DNA of 22,624 nucleotides from Chthonomonas sp. UBA2387 (lineage in GTDB: Bacteria > Armatimonadota > Fimbriimonadia > Fimbriimonadales > Fimbriimonadaceae). How positions within the stretch are numbered: position 1 is the first letter of the stretch; each line of letters opens with the position of its first letter. The translations under genes were made by a program, and so were the position numbers. A model generated the notes under the pieces. The model searched no databases. It was given only the letters and a program-made list of their open reading frames with translations, and was not told the DNA's origin. The stretch spans positions 1 to 22,624 of the forward strand of contig DDSP01000040.1 in the NCBI GenBank assembly GCA_002343445.1, given 5' to 3'. This document shows positions 13,157-21,069 of this stretch, piece by piece.

Positions 13157-14980
13157 CTATGACTGGGACTTTGGGAGGCCATGAGCGCCCGGGGGATCGA
13201 GCGCACACGAGGGCATGCCCCAGATCGTGACGGGCCGACTTCGCAGCGCCTCTTCCCTCCTGTTCAGAAACACGGCGAACCTGGGGTCGTCGAGGCGAAG
13301 CGTGACCCGGGCCTCGGTCGCATCCCCCGCCCGACGCCCGAAACAGAACCCCAAATGCAGCAGCCGATCCATGGGGGCGAGGGGGCCGGCTTCCCATGCG
13401 GGCAGCCTCAACTCGGCGCTCTCGACCCGGTCGGCGACGAACTGTTCCAGGCGTTGGTCCAGGAAGAAGCTCTCTTTGTCCAACCCGTGGCTGCGCCCGC
13501 GAAGGCTGGCGAACAGCCGCTGTTGGTCGGGGCGCAAGGCGCCGTACTCCAGGGGTACTCGGTGCACGGCTCGAGCGAACTGGGCGTCGTCCAGACTCTC
13601 CATGAACCGGAGGGCGTCGGCGAGGTCTTGCGGGAGGTTCGCCATGAGCGGCGAGGCGAGCGGTACGGTTTGCCTGCGCACGATGCGGACGGCATCGGCG
13701 ATGACCACGCGATCGGTGCGCGAGCCGCGCGCGTGGAGCGTCACGGCGCCGGTTCCCGGTGCCAGGGCCACCGAGCCTAGGAAGTTCCACTGGCCGCCGC
13801 CGGTTTGCTGGTTGAACACGCGGCGCTGGACGTCCCAAGGCCGCGAGCCGTGAAGGGTGTACCGGGCGTCGGTCGCGCGATTGGTGCCCTGCGACCACCA
13901 GACGTACACGTCGTAGGTTCCTGGTTGGTCGGGTTCGAGACGCCATGTGGCGGCAGCGGTGCTGGTGGGGCTTGTGGCCGCGTAGCGGTAGTCGTTGCCG
14001 TAGCGTCCCGGAGCGGTCGTTCCCGTGCTCCACGTTCCCTGGGTGGCGAACCGGGCGTCGGTGTTGTCCACGACGGCAGCCTGGTCGGACACGGCGAATA
14101 GCAGCGTCACCACCGGTCCGAAGCCGTCACGGTCGTCTCGCAGCAGTTGGAACGACTCGCGGTAGGTCCCCGGAGTTTTGGGCGCGCGAATCGGGAACCG
14201 CGCTTCGTAGCTCTCGCCGAGCCACACCTGGCGTTCGATGCGCGCGGGGCGGTTCGGGGCGGGCCAATCGGGTGTGGCGAGCGGGCTCGTGCGGTCTTGC
14301 GGGTCTTGCGTCCCCAACGAAACCGAACCATCGCCCGATGCGGGCCAAGTGTTGAAGCCATCGTTGCGGAAGCGGATGACCACCTCGCCCCGCTCGCCGG
14401 GGATCAACGTCGTGGGGGCTTGCACCCATTCGACTTTGGCCGAGCAGCGCACGAGGAACATGTACCGCTCCCAATCCCAATGGACGCCGGGGTCGTAGTG
14501 CGATTGGTTGGGCACCTCGACGTGGCCGATCACCGAGGCGCGGGAAACGGTCATGCCGTACTTGCGGATGAGGTAGCGCGTGAGGTCGGCGGACGACAAG
14601 TACATCGGCGTCGTGTACCATCGCGGGTCGTCCACCCAGCCCTCGTGCTCGATCCCCACGGAGCGGCAGTTGTACCACCAGTTGCCGGCGTGCCAGCCGA
14701 TGTTCTTCTCCAACACCGACTGGGCGACCTCGCCATCCGCCGAGCGGAGGGTGTAGTGGCAACTGACGCGGGAAGCCGGGTTCGCGAACCAGCTCAACGC
14801 GCCGAGGTAGGAACCCTGGACCGTGTGGATGACCACGTATTGGATCGGGTAGGAGGTGGGGCGCGAGGAGGAGGTCTGGTTATCTGCGTGGGCCGGGTAC
14901 CAGCGCGCGACGCCGGGATAGTCCTGAGCAGACGCCCAGGCGCAAAGCACCACCGATGCCGCCGCGATCCTTGCCCGCAT
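13157..14980 (-). CDS. Secreted N-acetylmuramoyl-L-alanine amidase with golvesin-like domain
   Basis: A 607-residue exported protein: signal peptide MRARIAAASVVLCAWASAQ, then an amidase_2 (PF01510) catalytic domain at about 45-175. The zinc ligands are visible as His52 (YVVIHTVQGS), His153 (IGHVEVPNQS) and Asp163 (HYDPGVHW), with Glu111 (VGIEHEGW) as likely catalytic acid, the AmiD-type arrangement. Residues of about 185-300 form an Ig-like domain with the conserved Trp (FRNDGFNTWPASG). About 305-450 resembles the golvesin/xanthan-lyase-associated domain (VVDNTDARFATQGTWS ... YDVYVWWSQG ... VIADAVRIV). The last 150 residues have no recognisable domain. It cleaves peptidoglycan amide bonds outside the cytoplasm. 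ATG 14980 is preferred over TTG 15007 because it begins the signal peptide and follows AGGA. Confidence 0.9.
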   Translation of the reverse strand: MRARIAAASVVLCAWASAQDYPGVARWYPAHADNQTSSSRPTSYPIQYVVIHTVQGSYLGALSWFANPASRVSCHYTLRSADGEVAQSVLEKNIGWHAGNWWYNCRSVGIEHEGWVDDPRWYTTPMYLSSADLTRYLIRKYGMTVSRASVIGHVEVPNQSHYDPGVHWDWERYMFLVRCSAKVEWVQAPTTLIPGERGEVVIRFRNDGFNTWPASGDGSVSLGTQDPQDRTSPLATPDWPAPNRPARIERQVWLGESYEARFPIRAPKTPGTYRESFQLLRDDRDGFGPVVTLLFAVSDQAAVVDNTDARFATQGTWSTGTTAPGRYGNDYRYAATSPTSTAAATWRLEPDQPGTYDVYVWWSQGTNRATDARYTLHGSRPWDVQRRVFNQQTGGGQWNFLGSVALAPGTGAVTLHARGSRTDRVVIADAVRIVRRQTVPLASPLMANLPQDLADALRFMESLDDAQFARAVHRVPLEYGALRPDQQRLFASLRGRSHGLDKESFFLDQRLEQFVADRVESAELRLPAWEAGPLAPMDRLLHLGFCFGRRAGDATEARVTLRLDDPRFAVFLNRREEALRSRPVTIWGMPSCALDPPGAHGLPKSQS

Positions 14981-14999
14981 GGTCCTGGTTGTTGGACCG

Positions 15000-15041
15000 G
15001 TGTTCAATGGGCAGTGTTCAGTGTTCGGTGTTCAGTGGGCA
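15000..15041. repeat. Heptanucleotide tandem array (6 units)
   Basis: Six consecutive 7-bp units: GTGTTCA, ATGGGCA, GTGTTCA, GTGTTCG, GTGTTCA, GTGGGCA. The register is exact with no indels. It lies 20-61 bp upstream of the amidase start codon, in the space where its promoter or leader is expected, and covers the alternative TTG start at 15007. Slippage could alter spacing there. Confidence 0.8.
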
Positions 15042-15132
15042 GAGGCCATCTCGACCTCAACCCAGCGGCAACGGCGACTTCGAGAGCGCGGCTCGAAGAT
15101 CGAACCGGTTCCCGACACGCCGTCAGCCAAAT

Positions 15133-15208
15133 GCAACCGAAGGACCCGACGGAGCGGGTCCCTCCAGGAAGCAACCGAAGGACCCGACGGAGCGGGTCCC
15201 TCCAGGAA
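15133..15208. repeat. Tandem duplicate of a 38-bp hairpin repeat, possible terminator
   Basis: Two identical 38-bp copies lie at 15133-15170 and 15171-15208. Each contains GGACCCG-(6 nt ACGGAG)-CGGGTCC, a 7-bp stem (15142-15161 and 15180-15199). They start 3 bp beyond the stop codon of the TlpA gene on the minus strand, so they could end its transcript, but no T-tract follows. They look like dispersed intergenic repeats; copies elsewhere in the genome cannot be seen from here. Confidence 0.8.
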
Positions 15209-15211
15209 GTT

Positions 15212-16354
15212 TTATCGGTCGGACTTGTTCAGCATCTGGCTCAGCGTTTTCTCCAAGGCCTCGCCTCGGAGCGATTGGACGGTGGCCAGGATCTTGCCCG
15301 TATCGCCATCGACCAGCAGCGCGAACGGGATGCCCTCGACGCCGTATTGCTTGCCGATGGTGATGTCCCAGTACTTGCCTTCGTAGACCTGCCGCCAAGG
15401 CATGTTGCGCTCTTTCGTGAACGCGGCGAGCTTTTCGGCTTGGTTGGCCTGGTCGAGGCTGATGCCCAGAATCTCCAGGCCCTGGCTGTGGAACCGCTCG
15501 TACGCCTTGGTCAGGTTGGGCAACTCGGCGAGGCACGGGCCGCACCACATCGCCCAGAAATCGAGCAACACGGCCTTGCCCTTGTAGCTCGACGGGAAGG
15601 AGATCTTGGTGCCATCGGTCGCCACGGCCTCGAACGGAGGAACGACTGCGCCCACGCTCAGGTCCGGAGGCAGCGGAATCGCGTCCACCGACTTCTGCGA
15701 TTGGACGGCCAAGAGCTTGCCGCCCTCGGCCTTCAGTTCGTAGGTCCCCGAGCCGAAGTTGAACGGACCCATCACCGTCTCGGCGCGGCCGTCATTCTTG
15801 CCGTTGCCGTTGCGGTCCACCCAGACGCGCGGGTTGGGCCCCAGATCGCCGGCAAACATGATCTTGAACGAATCGTTGCCGACGGCCAGCGTGCCCTGAT
15901 AGCCGAAGTCGCCGTAATAGAGGAGCGTGTTCTTCAGCGCGGCGCGCGCCGGGTCGTTCTTGTCGAATCGGTACGCGTTTACGGTGGCGTCCTGACCGGA
16001 GATCGAGACCTTGGCCGAGCCCTGATGCATGGTCATGCCGTTGGTCGTGCGGCCCTGCCAGGTGGTAGCGGGGTCGTCGGTGAGGTCGCCATTGCCGTTG
16101 GTGTCCACAAACAGGCGGGCGGGCGCACCTTCCGGCTCGTCCAAGATGAACGCGAAGGACTTCGCACCGAACACCATCGTGCCGTACATCGGCGCCTTCA
16201 GGTCGGCGGGCGCCTTCTTGACGGCCTCCGACTTGGCGGTCATTTCGGCGCGAACGGGCATATAGCCGCCCATCTTCGAGGTCATCCCGCTGGGGACAAA
16301 CGTCAGGTTGGAGGCTTGTGTGACAAGCAGAGCAGAGGCGAGCAACGTCGTCAT
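15212..16354 (-). CDS. Secreted TlpA-family thioredoxin-like protein
   Basis: The 380-residue protein has an N-terminal hydrophobic stretch (MTTLLASALLVTQAS), likely an export signal. The C-terminal part from about 235 is a TlpA/AhpC-TSA-type thioredoxin domain: VGAVVPPFEAVATDGT, then LLDFWAMWC271-G-P-C274LAELPNL with the redox CXXC, GISLD, and the cis-proline segment YGVEGIPFALLVD. The N-terminal 230 residues are unrelated and hold two acidic calcium-loop motifs, DTNGNGDLTDD (84-94) and DRNGNGKNDGR (180-190). It probably reduces or shuffles disulfides outside the cytoplasm; the N-terminal domain may be substrate-binding. A TACAAT box lies 6 bp before the ATG, and a tandem hairpin repeat follows its stop. 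Confidence 0.88.
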   Translation of the reverse strand: MTTLLASALLVTQASNLTFVPSGMTSKMGGYMPVRAEMTAKSEAVKKAPADLKAPMYGTMVFGAKSFAFILDEPEGAPARLFVDTNGNGDLTDDPATTWQGRTTNGMTMHQGSAKVSISGQDATVNAYRFDKNDPARAALKNTLLYYGDFGYQGTLAVGNDSFKIMFAGDLGPNPRVWVDRNGNGKNDGRAETVMGPFNFGSGTYELKAEGGKLLAVQSQKSVDAIPLPPDLSVGAVVPPFEAVATDGTKISFPSSYKGKAVLLDFWAMWCGPCLAELPNLTKAYERFHSQGLEILGISLDQANQAEKLAAFTKERNMPWRQVYEGKYWDITIGKQYGVEGIPFALLVDGDTGKILATVQSLRGEALEKTLSQMLNKSDR

Positions 16355-16360
16355 GGGCTT

Positions 16361-16366
16361 ATTGTA
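16361..16366 (-). promoter_or_regulatory. -10 element (TACAAT, minus strand) of a probable leaderless gene
   Basis: On the minus strand TACAAT is followed by AAGCCC and then the ATG of the TlpA-like gene. With a 6-bp gap the expected transcription start is the A of the start codon. No Shine-Dalgarno is present and the -35 is weak. Confidence 0.55.
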
Positions 16367-16416
16367 ACGCGCTTCCGCTTGGGATCACGCAGTAATGTTC
16401 AATCCGGTGGCGTCTG

Positions 16417-17400
16417 TCAGTCCTTCGCCCAGAACATCGGGCCGGCCGACTCGGAGATCACGGCCTGCTTGAGCGTCTCCAGGGCCTTTCGAAGTCCTTC
16501 CATGCTCGACATCAGGCCGTCCTCGTGCTCGATGCTCAGCACGTCGTCGTAGCCCACCATGCGCAGGTTCGACACGAAGTCCTTCCACCACTCGATACCG
16601 TGCCCGTAGCCGCAAGAGCGGAACACCCACGAGCGGTTGAGGATGTCGCCGTAAGACTTGGTGTCCAAGTTGCCGTTGCGCGCCGAGTTGTAGGGGTCCA
16701 CGCGGGTGTCCTTGGCGTGGACGTGGTACAGCGCTCCTTCGGCGCCGAGTTCGCGGACGGCGGCAATCGGGTCGATGCCCTGCCACCACAGGTGCGAAGG
16801 GTCGAAGTTCGCGCCGATCGCGTCGCCATTCTTCCCCAACCCGTTCCGAAGCTTGAGGAGCGTGTCGTTGCTGTAGCACACGAAGCCTGGGTGCATCTCG
16901 ATGCAGAACCGCACGTTGTGCTCCTTGAGGTAGGCGGCCTGCTTGCGCCAATACGGGAAGACCCGCTGCTTCCACTGCCATTCGAGCACATCGCGGAACT
17001 CGTCGGGCCAGGCGCACGTGACCCAGTTGGGGTTCTTCGCACGCGCATGGTCTCCTGGGCACCCGCTGAAGCCGTTGACGTTCTTCACACCGAGCAGCGA
17101 AGCCAGTTTGACCGCCTTCACAAACGCGTTGTGGTGGTCCTCGGCGATCGAGGCCACGGGGTGGATGGGGTTGCCGTGGCAACTGAGCGCACTGATCACC
17201 AGCCCGCGCTTCTCGATTTGCTTGAGCAGCTTCTCGCGCTTGTCCTTGCTTTCGATGAGCCCGTCAACGTCCAGATGGGCCGCGCCGGGATACGCCCCGA
17301 CGCCGAACTCGACGGCTTCGATGCCGTGGGCCTGAACGATGTCGAGGGTTTCTTCGAGGTTCTTGTCGCCGAAAAGTGCCGTGAAGATGCCGATTTTCAT
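16417..17400 (-). CDS. Sugar phosphate isomerase/epimerase (TIM-barrel, AP-endonuclease 2 fold)
   Basis: The 327-residue cytoplasmic protein has the xylose-isomerase-like TIM-barrel pattern (PF01261): MKIGIFTALFGDKNLEETL, GIEAVEFGVG, ISALSCHGNP, LGVKNVNGFSG, and the four metal ligands in order Glu168 (CIEMHPG), Asp200 (NFDPSH), His228 (YHVHAKD) and Glu291 (LSIEHED). Family members isomerise or epimerise sugars and inositols or act as related hydrolases; the substrate cannot be read here. It is transcribed divergently from sbcD, with the two promoters overlapping, and has an AGGA about 12 nt before ATG. A 62-bp gap separates it from the TlpA gene. Confidence 0.9.
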   Translation of the reverse strand: MKIGIFTALFGDKNLEETLDIVQAHGIEAVEFGVGAYPGAAHLDVDGLIESKDKREKLLKQIEKRGLVISALSCHGNPIHPVASIAEDHHNAFVKAVKLASLLGVKNVNGFSGCPGDHARAKNPNWVTCAWPDEFRDVLEWQWKQRVFPYWRKQAAYLKEHNVRFCIEMHPGFVCYSNDTLLKLRNGLGKNGDAIGANFDPSHLWWQGIDPIAAVRELGAEGALYHVHAKDTRVDPYNSARNGNLDTKSYGDILNRSWVFRSCGYGHGIEWWKDFVSNLRMVGYDDVLSIEHEDGLMSSMEGLRKALETLKQAVISESAGPMFWAKD

Positions 17401-17429
17401 GGTGCGTTGGAGTCCTGCCGATTCATTTT

Positions 17430-17457
17430 GTCATAACTCGCGAGAACCCCTTGACAA
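17430..17457 (-). promoter_or_regulatory. Minus-strand promoter of the isomerase gene
   Basis: On the minus strand TTGTCA (17457-17452) and TATGAC (17435-17430) are 16 bp apart, giving a start near 17423 and a leader of about 23 nt. The -35 overlaps the -35 of the divergent sbcD promoter almost completely. Confidence 0.55.
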
Positions 17458-17481
17458 GTAGACACGCGTACACGCTAACAT
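17451..17481 (+). promoter_or_regulatory. Plus-strand promoter of the sbcDC run
   Basis: A perfect TTGACA (17451-17456) is followed by TAACAT at 17476-17481 (19-bp spacing; CTAACA at 18 bp is an alternative). ATG 17493 is 11 bp beyond the -10, so the leader is very short. Confidence 0.5.
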
Positions 17482-17492
17482 GGGTCCAGCCC

Positions 17493-18662
17493 ATGACCAT
17501 CGCGCACCTGAGCGACACGCACCTTGGTTACCGAGCCTACGGGAGAACCACCGACAAAGGGATCAACCAGCGCGAGTTCGACGTGATGCAGTCGTTCCGG
17601 TCGGCTCTGGACCAGATCGCCGAACGCGACCCGGACCTGATCGTCCACACGGGCGACATGTTTCATCAGGTTCGGCCCAGCAACCTCACGGTCATTGCGG
17701 CGTTCCGACAGCTTTCGAAGGTGCAAGCCAAACGAGGCTTCAAGCCGTTCGTGATCCTCGGGGGCAACCACGATACGCCGCGCACCAGCGACGCCGGCAA
17801 CATCCTCAACCTGTTTCTGGCCATCGAGGGGGTGACGATCCTAGCGCAGAGCCGGCCCGAGGTCGTCGAGTTCTCCGACTTGGATTGCGAGGTCATGGGC
17901 GTGGCGAGCCCGGCGGTGGACGCCCGCACGGAGGACGGACAGAAGTACTCTTGGACGCCGAGCGGTACGCGCAAGCACTCGGTCTTGGCCCTGCACGGGG
18001 TTGCGACCCAGGCCCTTCAGAGCCAGAAGCACCCGGATCGGCCGAACAGCGACTTCGACGTCCACGAGGCCAACGCGAAGCGTTGGACCTATGTGGCTTT
18101 GGGCGACTTCCACGACCACCAGGCGTATGCCCCGAACTGCTGTTACGCCGGAGCCACCGAGTTCACCACGAGCAACATCTTCGACGAAGCTCGAACCAAA
18201 GGGTGGGTCTGGTTCGATACCGAAGTCGGCGCGTTGGAGTTCATCCCCGTGCCGACCCGGCGGCTGGTGGACCTCAAGTGGATCAAAGGGGCGGGATTGA
18301 CCGGCGCCCAGATCACCGAACAGTTGCTCAAGAACGCGACGTGGGCCGACGAGGAGATGCCGATCGTGCGGCAGGTGGTGACCGACGTTGGCCCGCTGGC
18401 CCGCTCCGAAGTGGATCAGGGCGCGCTGCGCGGATTGCACGCGCGATGCCTTCAATACCTTTACAGACCCTGGGCGCCGCAAGCCGAGTCCATCCCTGGG
18501 AAGCCCGGCGAACGCGTCGAAGGCGTGAGCCTGGAGACCGAGTGGGACCGTTTCCTCGACGACCGGGTCACCCCGCCGGGATTGGACGGGACGCGGGTTC
18601 GGGCCACGGGCCGCTCGCTGCTGGAGGAGGCGCAACGCAACGATGAAACTGATCTCGCTTAG
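17493..18662 (+). CDS. sbcD: DNA repair exonuclease SbcD (Mre11-like)
   Basis: The 389-residue protein carries all calcineurin-like phosphoesterase motifs of SbcD/Mre11: D8-T-H10 in LSDTHLGY, D55 in HTGDMFH, N92-H93-D94 in LGGNHDTPR, H168 in LALHGV, and GDFHDH with His207 and His209. It forms the nuclease half of the SbcCD complex, which opens hairpin and protein-blocked DNA ends. ATG 17493 is chosen because MTIAHLSDTHLGY is the standard family start; the in-frame TTG at 17451 is the promoter -35. The last 20 bases overlap sbcC. The C-terminal 130 residues are the less conserved capping region. Confidence 0.94.
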   Translation: MTIAHLSDTHLGYRAYGRTTDKGINQREFDVMQSFRSALDQIAERDPDLIVHTGDMFHQVRPSNLTVIAAFRQLSKVQAKRGFKPFVILGGNHDTPRTSDAGNILNLFLAIEGVTILAQSRPEVVEFSDLDCEVMGVASPAVDARTEDGQKYSWTPSGTRKHSVLALHGVATQALQSQKHPDRPNSDFDVHEANAKRWTYVALGDFHDHQAYAPNCCYAGATEFTTSNIFDEARTKGWVWFDTEVGALEFIPVPTRRLVDLKWIKGAGLTGAQITEQLLKNATWADEEMPIVRQVVTDVGPLARSEVDQGALRGLHARCLQYLYRPWAPQAESIPGKPGERVEGVSLETEWDRFLDDRVTPPGLDGTRVRATGRSLLEEAQRNDETDLA

Positions 18663-21063
18663 GCTGGAGAACTTCCGTCAGCACCGGGACACCCTTCTGG
18701 AGTTCCGCGACGGCATGACGGCCATTGTCGGTGCCAACGGCACGGGCAAGTCCACGATCGTCGAGGCGATCCGGTACGCCCTGTTCGGGGCCGCCAGAGG
18801 CAGTGTTCGGGAGGTGCGGTTTCTGTGGGCGGGTCGGAATCGGGCGCGAGTGACCCTTGTGTTCGAGCTGGCGGGTCGTCGCTGGGAGGCCATGCGGAGC
18901 GAGGACGACGCTTCGCTGGTCCAGGTCGAGGACGATAAGAAGCAAACCGTCGCCACGGGCATCAAGGCGACCCAAGAGAAGATCGAGCGGTTGCTTCGGC
19001 TGAACGACGAACAGTTCACGAACAGCTTCTGCGCGCTCCAGAAGGGATTGGCGTTCCTGACGTTCTCCACGAATCGCAAGCGGCAGGAAGAGGTGGGCAG
19101 GATGCTGGGCTACGAGCGTTTGCGCGTCGCGGCGGGCGCAGCGGTCGAGCGGAGGAAGCAGCGAGACGCCGAATTGGTGGGCTTGCAGGCGGGCCTTGGA
19201 AACCTGGAGACGCTCAAGCAGGACGCCGTGGAGGCCAAGAAGGACCTCGCCTCGCAGCAGAGCGCGCTCAAAGGAGCGCAGGCAACGGTAGCCAAGCGCT
19301 CCAAGGAACTCGAGGCCGCCGCCGAACCCGCCCAACGCGCCGAAGCGTGGATCAAGCTCGAAGCCCAGAGGCAAGAGCTCGCCGCGCAGGGCCGCGTCCG
19401 CGACAGCGAGGTCAAGCGAGAGACCGAAGCCGTCGCCCAGCGTGAGGCCGAAGCCGCCGAGGCAGCTCGCATCAAGCCCGACGCCGACCGGTTCGAGACC
19501 ACCGATGCACTGGTGCAAAAGCTCAAACTCGACGCCCAGAGGCACGCGGCCTTCCAACGTGCTCTGGCCGAGGTGGGGGAAGCAGAGACCAAGCTGACCC
19601 AAGCCAAGGCTGCGCTTGATGGCATGCCCAAAGGCGACGTGGCCGGGACCGCCAAGGCCGTCGGTGAAGCCACCTCGCGGCTCGCCGCAGCCCGCAACCA
19701 GCGCGAGCGCGCCATCGCCGATTGGGAGCGGGCCAAGGCCGACACCCGCGCCTCCGCCGCCCGAGCCGAGGCCGAATCGAAGGGCGCGGCCAAGCGGCTC
19801 GCCGAAGCCGAGGACTTGGTCAGGCAGGGCAAGTGCCCCCAATGCGGCCAGGCCATCGGCACCGACTTCCAGACGGCCATGGAGGCGCTGAGGGACGACG
19901 CTCGCCGGACTTCGGAGTCCGCGCGTGCGGCCAAGGCGGCCAGCGAAGCGGCCCAACAGGAGCCCGAAGCGGTCAAAGCAGCCGCGCTTGAACTCAAGGC
20001 CGCCGAGGAGCACTACACCCACTGCCAGAACCTGAACGAGGAAGCCCAGAAGCAGAACGCCTTGGTCGTCGAGGCCAGCACACGCGTCGCTTCCCTGCAA
20101 GACGTTCTGGACAAGGCGCGGGCGAACGCGGCCGAGTCCAAGGTCGAATACGATGCGGGCCAACTCGCCAAGGCCGAGGCCGAACTCGTCGCGCTCAAGC
20201 CGATCCGCGACCGGTACGTTCAGGTCAAGGACTCCGCTGCTCGCCTTGCGGAAGCGAAGGCGAAACTGGACGCCGCGCAAAAGGCGTTCGCCGCACTCAA
20301 GGAGCAGGCCGCCGAACTCGACCGGCAGATGGCGGCATTGGGGATCGCGACCCGCGAGGCTGCCGACACCCTCCGCAACGGCCAGACCGCGGCGCAAGCC
20401 GCCCTGCAGATCGCTCAAGCCGAGGCAAGGCTCGCGGAGCAGAACGTCAAGACCGGGGAGGAGCGGGTGGAACGGATTCGTAGGCAGATCGCCGAGGTCG
20501 AGGCTCGCCAGGCCAAGATAGCCGAAGTGCAGACCGAGTCGAAGCTCTACAAGCACGTCGGGCAGGAGTTGGACGCATTGCGGGCGTTGCTCAACGAGCG
20601 CATTCGCCCCGACCTCGAGTTGCGGGCATCCAACCTCATCAACGACCTCACCAACGCGCGCTACTCAACGATCAAGTTGGACGAGGACTTCAACGCGACG
20701 GTCGTCGAGGACGACTCGACGGCGAAGTCGGTGATCTCCGGAGGCGAGGAGGACATCGTGGCTCTGGCCCTACGGCTGGCGCTGAGCGAACTGATTCAGG
20801 AGCGGCACGGCATGCCGATGTCGTTGCTCATCTTGGACGAGGTGTACGGCAGCTTGGACTCGGAGCGGCGGCAGAGCGTGATGGATCAGTTGTCCGCTCT
20901 GAAGGGTCGGTTCGAGCAGATTCTCGTGATCAGCCACATCGAGGACACGACGCAGGTGGCCGATTGGTGCTTCTACCTGTCCCGAGACGCCGACACACGA
21001 GCGACCGTCGTGAGCGATGCGCCCGCCACGATGCCCTCGGGCTTGGAGTTGGCTGTAGAATAG
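18643..21063 (+). CDS. sbcC: SbcC / Rad50-like ATPase
   Basis: The 806-residue protein starts MKLISLRLENFRQHRDTLLEF, with Walker A at G30-A-N-G-T-G-K-S-T38. A long Ala/Glu/Lys/Gln-rich coiled coil fills about 170-690 and is split by the zinc hook C398-P-Q-C401. The second ATPase half has the ABC signature S699-G-G-E702 and Walker B LLILDE733 with the D-loop SLD739. It is shorter than E. coli SbcC (about 1,050 residues) and nearer archaeal Rad50 in length. It overlaps sbcD by 20 bp and has a GGAGGAGG ribosome-binding site about 12 nt before ATG. It drives ATP-dependent DNA end processing with SbcD. Confidence 0.94.
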   Translation: MKLISLRLENFRQHRDTLLEFRDGMTAIVGANGTGKSTIVEAIRYALFGAARGSVREVRFLWAGRNRARVTLVFELAGRRWEAMRSEDDASLVQVEDDKKQTVATGIKATQEKIERLLRLNDEQFTNSFCALQKGLAFLTFSTNRKRQEEVGRMLGYERLRVAAGAAVERRKQRDAELVGLQAGLGNLETLKQDAVEAKKDLASQQSALKGAQATVAKRSKELEAAAEPAQRAEAWIKLEAQRQELAAQGRVRDSEVKRETEAVAQREAEAAEAARIKPDADRFETTDALVQKLKLDAQRHAAFQRALAEVGEAETKLTQAKAALDGMPKGDVAGTAKAVGEATSRLAAARNQRERAIADWERAKADTRASAARAEAESKGAAKRLAEAEDLVRQGKCPQCGQAIGTDFQTAMEALRDDARRTSESARAAKAASEAAQQEPEAVKAAALELKAAEEHYTHCQNLNEEAQKQNALVVEASTRVASLQDVLDKARANAAESKVEYDAGQLAKAEAELVALKPIRDRYVQVKDSAARLAEAKAKLDAAQKAFAALKEQAAELDRQMAALGIATREAADTLRNGQTAAQAALQIAQAEARLAEQNVKTGEERVERIRRQIAEVEARQAKIAEVQTESKLYKHVGQELDALRALLNERIRPDLELRASNLINDLTNARYSTIKLDEDFNATVVEDDSTAKSVISGGEEDIVALALRLALSELIQERHGMPMSLLILDEVYGSLDSERRQSVMDQLSALKGRFEQILVISHIEDTTQVADWCFYLSRDADTRATVVSDAPATMPSGLELAVE

Positions 21064-21069
21064 GGAGCC

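Noticed and set aside
13123..13206. 28-residue N-terminal extension of the DUF1015 protein
   Set aside because: It overlaps the amidase 3' end, and MADIRPFRGLR is the conserved family start.
14981..15007. TTG start for the amidase at 15007
   Set aside because: It lies within the heptamer array and would add a polar stretch before the signal peptide.
15000..15208. CRISPR-like array
   Set aside because: The 38-bp copies are directly adjacent without spacers, the heptamers are far too short, and no cas genes are present.
14147..16552. 801-residue open frame on the plus strand
   Set aside because: Antisense to the amidase, the intergenic repeats and the TlpA gene; it crosses the non-coding repeats, which a real gene would be unlikely to do.
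17451..17492. TTG start for SbcD at 17451
   Set aside because: This TTG is the first part of the TTGACA -35 box, and the family start MTIAHLSDTHLGY begins at 17493.
18568..20556. 662-residue Leu/Gly-rich open frame on the minus strand
   Set aside because: Mirror of the Ala/Glu/Lys/Gln-rich coiled coil of SbcC; the Leu-rich composition is a by-product of Glu/Lys codons read in reverse.
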